Assembly (NCBI GenBank): GCA_031127225.1
Contig: JARIEV010000002.1
Location: forward strand, 1 to 64,000
Length of the DNA stretch: 64,000 bases
Origin: Gemmatimonadota bacterium
GTDB taxonomy: Bacteria > Gemmatimonadota > Gemmatimonadetes > Gemmatimonadales > Gemmatimonadaceae
Direction of reading: 5' to 3'
Part shown: one piece after another, positions 61,370-64,000 of the stretch
Numbering within the stretch: position 1 is the stretch's first letter
Layout: the number at the start of each line of letters is the position of its first letter
Made by a program: the position numbers and the translations under genes
The notes under the pieces: model-generated
Seen by the model: only the letters and a program-made list of their open reading frames with translations
Told to the model about the DNA's origin: nothing
Databases searched by the model: none

Positions 61370-62004
61370 TGAGCATCGCCGACATCCGGAAGGACTACCG
61401 GCGGCAGTCGCTGTCGGAGCAGGACGTGGCGGACGATCCGATCGCGCAGTTCACCCGCTGGTTCGATGAAGCGGTGAACGCCGACGTGGTAGAGCCCAAC
61501 GCGATGTGTCTGGCCACCGCCACCCCCGACGCGTATCCGTCGGCGCGGATGGTGCTGCTGAAAGGCGTCGATGCGCGCGGGTTCGTGTTCTACACTGACT
61601 ACCGCAGCCGCAAGGGACAGGAGCTGGCCGACAACCCGCACGCCTCGCTCTGCTTTTTCTGGGCGGAACTGGAGCGGCAGGTACGGATCAACGGCGCCGT
61701 GCAGCGCGTGAGTCGCGCCGAGTCGGACGCGTACTTCCAGTCGCGGCCCTTGCCGAGCCGGGTGGGCGCGTGGAGCTCGCATCAGAGCATGGTACTTCCC
61801 GATCGCACAGTACTCGAGCAGCAGCTCGCCGCGAATGAAACACGATTTGCCAGCGGCGACGTGCCACTCCCTGAACATTGGGGCGGCTTTCGCATCGTGC
61901 CCGAGGAACTCGAGTTCTGGCAGGGGCGGGAGAGCCGCCTGCACGATCGTATCCAGTTCCGACGCGAAGCGGGCGTGTGGGTGAAGCGGCGCCTGTCGCC
62001 GTAA
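61369..62004 (+). CDS. pdxH: Pyridoxamine 5'-phosphate oxidase
   Basis: FMN enzyme that makes PLP, the cofactor of BioF and BioA encoded just upstream. The 211-residue protein has the PNPOx signatures ARMVLLKGVDARGFVFYTDYRSRKG, RQVRINGAVQRVS, SHQSMVL and the C-terminal EFWQGRESRLHDRIQF. It overlaps bioB at TGATG. Placing PdxH in a biotin operon is a sensible cofactor match and not a standard arrangement. Confidence 0.95.
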   Translation: MSIADIRKDYRRQSLSEQDVADDPIAQFTRWFDEAVNADVVEPNAMCLATATPDAYPSARMVLLKGVDARGFVFYTDYRSRKGQELADNPHASLCFFWAELERQVRINGAVQRVSRAESDAYFQSRPLPSRVGAWSSHQSMVLPDRTVLEQQLAANETRFASGDVPLPEHWGGFRIVPEELEFWQGRESRLHDRIQFRREAGVWVKRRLSP

Positions 62005-62050
62005 CCCGTCCCCGCGGGAACCGATCGCGCGTTCTGTGAGTTCCGCGTGC

Positions 62051-62788
62051 ATGTCCACCACATCGCACGCGGTTCTCATTTTCGGCGCCACCGGTGGCGT
62101 CGGCTCGGCTCTCGCCCGTCGGTTGGCGGCAGCAGGCACGCCACTCTTCCTCGCGGCGCGCCGCGAAGAGCCGCTGGCCGCGCTGGCCACGGAACTCGGC
62201 GCCGCCTTCGCCACGTGTGACGCCACCGACTGGGCCGACATCGACCGCGTGGCAGATCTCGCGCGCGAGCGGTTCGGTACCATCGGCGGCATCGCGAACT
62301 GCGTGGGCTCGCTCATCCTGAAGCCGGCGCACCTCACGAAGTTCGAAGAGTTCCAGCACACCATCGCACAGAATCTCACCAGCGCGTTCGGCGTGGTGCG
62401 CACGGCGGCGCGGACGATGCCCGAGGGCGGCGCGGTGGTGCTGTGCAGCACGGCCGCGTCGCGGATCGGGCTCTCAAACCACGAGGCGATCGCGGCGGCC
62501 AAGGGTGGCGTGAACGGTCTCGTGCTGTCGGCGGCGGCGACCTACGCGTCGCGCGGTCTGCGGGTGAATGCCGTGGCGCCCGGATTGGTGGAGACGCCAC
62601 TCACGGCGCGCATCACGGCCTCAGCGCCGGCGGTCCAGGCATCTCAGGCCATGCACGCGCTGGGGCGCATCGGTCAGCCCGACGATGTGGCCAGCCTGAT
62701 GGCGTGGCTGCTGGGTCCCGACGCCACGTGGGTCACGGGACAGCTGTACGGCGTGGACGGCGGCCTCGGCACGGTGCGTTCCAAGTAG
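62051..62788 (+). CDS. SDR-family protein without the usual catalytic tyrosine
   Basis: A 245-residue short-chain dehydrogenase/reductase-like protein. The cofactor motif is present (IFGATGGVGSALARRLA). The region that should read YxxxK reads HEAIAAAKGG: Lys is kept but its partner position (four before) is Ile, not Tyr. LRVNAVAPGLVETPL is present. It may be a binding or scaffold protein, or use another residue. I chose ATG 62051 over GTG 62036. Confidence 0.8.
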   Translation: MSTTSHAVLIFGATGGVGSALARRLAAAGTPLFLAARREEPLAALATELGAAFATCDATDWADIDRVADLARERFGTIGGIANCVGSLILKPAHLTKFEEFQHTIAQNLTSAFGVVRTAARTMPEGGAVVLCSTAASRIGLSNHEAIAAAKGGVNGLVLSAAATYASRGLRVNAVAPGLVETPLTARITASAPAVQASQAMHALGRIGQPDDVASLMAWLLGPDATWVTGQLYGVDGGLGTVRSK

Positions 62789-62822
62789 CGCGACGTCGCA
62801 CCGCGTCGTCGCGCGCCGGTCG

Positions 62823-63797
62823 TCAGCGCATGGCTCCCGGCGGCGGCACGTCGCCGGCCAGAAAGGGGGCCATGCTAGGCTGGGATGCCCCGGCCGACGA
62901 TTCCTCCGTGACGGCCAGCAGGGCGACGCCGCTCGTGCTGGTGGGAAACTCCACCGATGACAGCGTCACACGACCGTCCTGATCCGGCGTGAATTGCGTG
63001 ATGGCCGCCAGCGCTCCGTCGCGCAGCATCCAAAGCGTGTAGGCGCGATCACTGGCCACGGGCGCAAAGCCGTAGCCGTGCACCACCGCCTTACCGTCGC
63101 GGACGTTCCAGAAGACCTGCATCCCATGGTCACTCTGGGCCGTGGGCACGAGCGAGACGAGCACCACGTAGCCGCGCGTCGGCAGCAGTGTTTGCAACGT
63201 CTTGTCCTGCGCCGCCAGCCGCGTCTCGGCGCGCGCCATCAGCGCGGCCTCCTGGGTTGCTCGCTCCTCGAGCGACAGGGCGCGCTGACGGTACACCACC
63301 GCCATCGCCACCGCCGCCACCATACCTACCCCCAGGACCACGGCGGACCACCACGCCCGTCGCGTGGTGCGGCGCGCCACCTGCCCGATCGCCGCTGCCG
63401 GCAACGGCGGCGTGGCCACACGGGTCGCGCGACTGGCCGACGTCTGCTTCACCACCGCCGCGCGCGGCGGCGTGTTCCGTTCGGTACGACGGGCCATCGC
63501 CAACGCCCGCACATCGTCGATGGCGGGTGAGCCGGCCGGCGGTGTGGCAGGCGGCGTGACGGGCGGTGTAGCGGCCTCGAGCGGCGGCACGGCAGTGACC
63601 GGTATCGCGGCCTCGACCGGCGCGGTCGCCTCCTCGTGCTGCCGGGCGATCTCGTGCGCGATGGCACGCTCAAGGTCCGCCGCGTGCAGCGGGTCAGCGC
63701 GCCCACGCTCGAACGCGGCGCGTTCGTCGGCGTCGAGCAAACCGAGCACATAGGCCGGGACCAGCGTCCGCAGCTGGTCAATGGTAAGCGGGTACAT
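62823..63797 (-). CDS. RskA-type anti-sigma factor
   Basis: A 324-residue single-pass membrane protein. The N-terminal domain (MYPLTIDQLRTLVPAYVLGLLDADERAAFERG...) is the anti-sigma-K-like helix bundle without a zinc-finger Cys pair. A Pro/Ala-rich linker, a membrane helix (WWSAVVLGVGMVAAVAMAVVY) and a periplasmic RskA domain (YTLWMLRDGALAAITQF, FPTSTSGVALLAVTEESSA) follow. ATG 63797 is used; the longer frame to 63911 is unlikely. The cognate ECF sigma gene probably lies beyond the window edge. Confidence 0.88.
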   Translation of the reverse strand: MYPLTIDQLRTLVPAYVLGLLDADERAAFERGRADPLHAADLERAIAHEIARQHEEATAPVEAAIPVTAVPPLEAATPPVTPPATPPAGSPAIDDVRALAMARRTERNTPPRAAVVKQTSASRATRVATPPLPAAAIGQVARRTTRRAWWSAVVLGVGMVAAVAMAVVYRQRALSLEERATQEAALMARAETRLAAQDKTLQTLLPTRGYVVLVSLVPTAQSDHGMQVFWNVRDGKAVVHGYGFAPVASDRAYTLWMLRDGALAAITQFTPDQDGRVTLSSVEFPTSTSGVALLAVTEESSAGASQPSMAPFLAGDVPPPGAMR

Positions 63798-63950
63798 GGC
63801 GGTCAGAACACGCGCAGCGGCGCCGGACGGAAGGAGGGGGGGCATCCATCGCCACCCGCGCCATTGCCGCATGGGTGCCACCGCCAATCGGCAGCGTGGG
63901 TGGACGAACACATCAATGGTGCGAGCCGACCGCCCAAAAGGCGAGCAACC

Positions 63951-64000
63951 TCAGCCGTGTTCGGCCAATTCCTCACGCAATTTGACATAACTGTCGTATC
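63951..64000 (-). CDS. Possible 3' end of an upstream gene (start outside window)
   Basis: On the minus strand the last 50 bases read YDSYVKLREELAEHG then stop (63951-63953). The residues suit the C-terminal helix of a small protein, possibly the sigma factor partnered with the anti-sigma gene. Too short to be certain. Confidence 0.35.
   Translation of the reverse strand, partial: YDSYVKLREELAEHG

Noticed and set aside
1-64000. tRNA, rRNA, insertion sequence or phage genes
   Set aside because: No cloverleaf-compatible intergenic stretch, transposase, integrase or rRNA-like segment was found in the gaps examined by eye.

Overview
This window is GC-rich, densely coded chromosomal DNA with no rRNA, tRNA, phage or insertion-sequence genes. 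The gene set suggests a member of the Gemmatimonadota (Gemmatimonas-like): many secreted proteins whose signal peptides end in S/AAQ, large secreted S9, M14 and M24 peptidases, two Ser/Thr kinases with transmembrane tails, a monomeric B12-dependent ribonucleotide reductase, a fused E1 alpha/beta 2-oxoacid dehydrogenase and a type-B L31. The assignment is inference from family content, because no marker rRNA is present.

Layout. 1-8.1 kb: the 3' end of a probable alpha/beta hydrolase, a small TPR-like protein, two tandem paralogous kinases (minus strand) and Lon protease. 8.2-19.3 kb: a GNAT-aminotransferase fusion, a dyad-repeat block, a [2Fe-2S]-type ferrochelatase, PBP1A, glutamine-dependent NAD synthetase, a creatininase-like enzyme, a HIT protein and the fused E1. 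19.5-29.2 kb: a secreted S9 peptidase, then a cyanophycin locus (cphB, cphA and a Mur-ligase-like partner on the minus strand, with iadA divergent). 29.3-32.2 kb: a promoter and an adenosylcobalamin riboswitch in front of an AdoCbl-dependent ribonucleotide reductase, so the cofactor of the enzyme probably controls its own gene. 32.3-49.4 kb: mixed housekeeping and envelope genes. They include a Met/His-repeat protein, an M14 peptidase, an amidohydrolase, a TVP38 protein, a cyanophycinase-like lipoprotein coupled to a dihaem cytochrome c, HNH and HtpX genes, a thioredoxin-like ferredoxin, an RMD1-like protein, a rhodanese/OsmC pair and an M24 peptidase.

49.7-55.1 kb is a metal region. It holds rpmE2 and a minus-strand run of ZIP-permease fusion, COG0523 GTPase, CopC and CopD. 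From 55.1 to 62.0 kb there is one tightly overlapping plus-strand run of nine genes: a Fur-family regulator, Sco, PCu(A)C, a cupredoxin, bioF, bioA, bioD, bioB and pdxH. This joins metal and copper delivery to biotin and PLP synthesis; BioF and BioA need PLP and BioB needs Fe-S clusters. An SDR protein and an RskA-type anti-sigma factor close the window.

The most unusual non-coding signal is a family of large imperfect or perfect palindromes (arms of about 33 bp) found at 32.2, 47.0 and 48.6 kb at gene 3' ends. They share a core resembling CTGATACCCTCCYTCCTGC. A different dyad element lies at 10.0 kb. Other notable items are the ZIP-permease fusion with a dyad operator candidate, the Fur-copper-biotin-PLP operon, the degenerate domain on the secreted cyanophycinase-like protein, and the GNAT-aminotransferase fusion.
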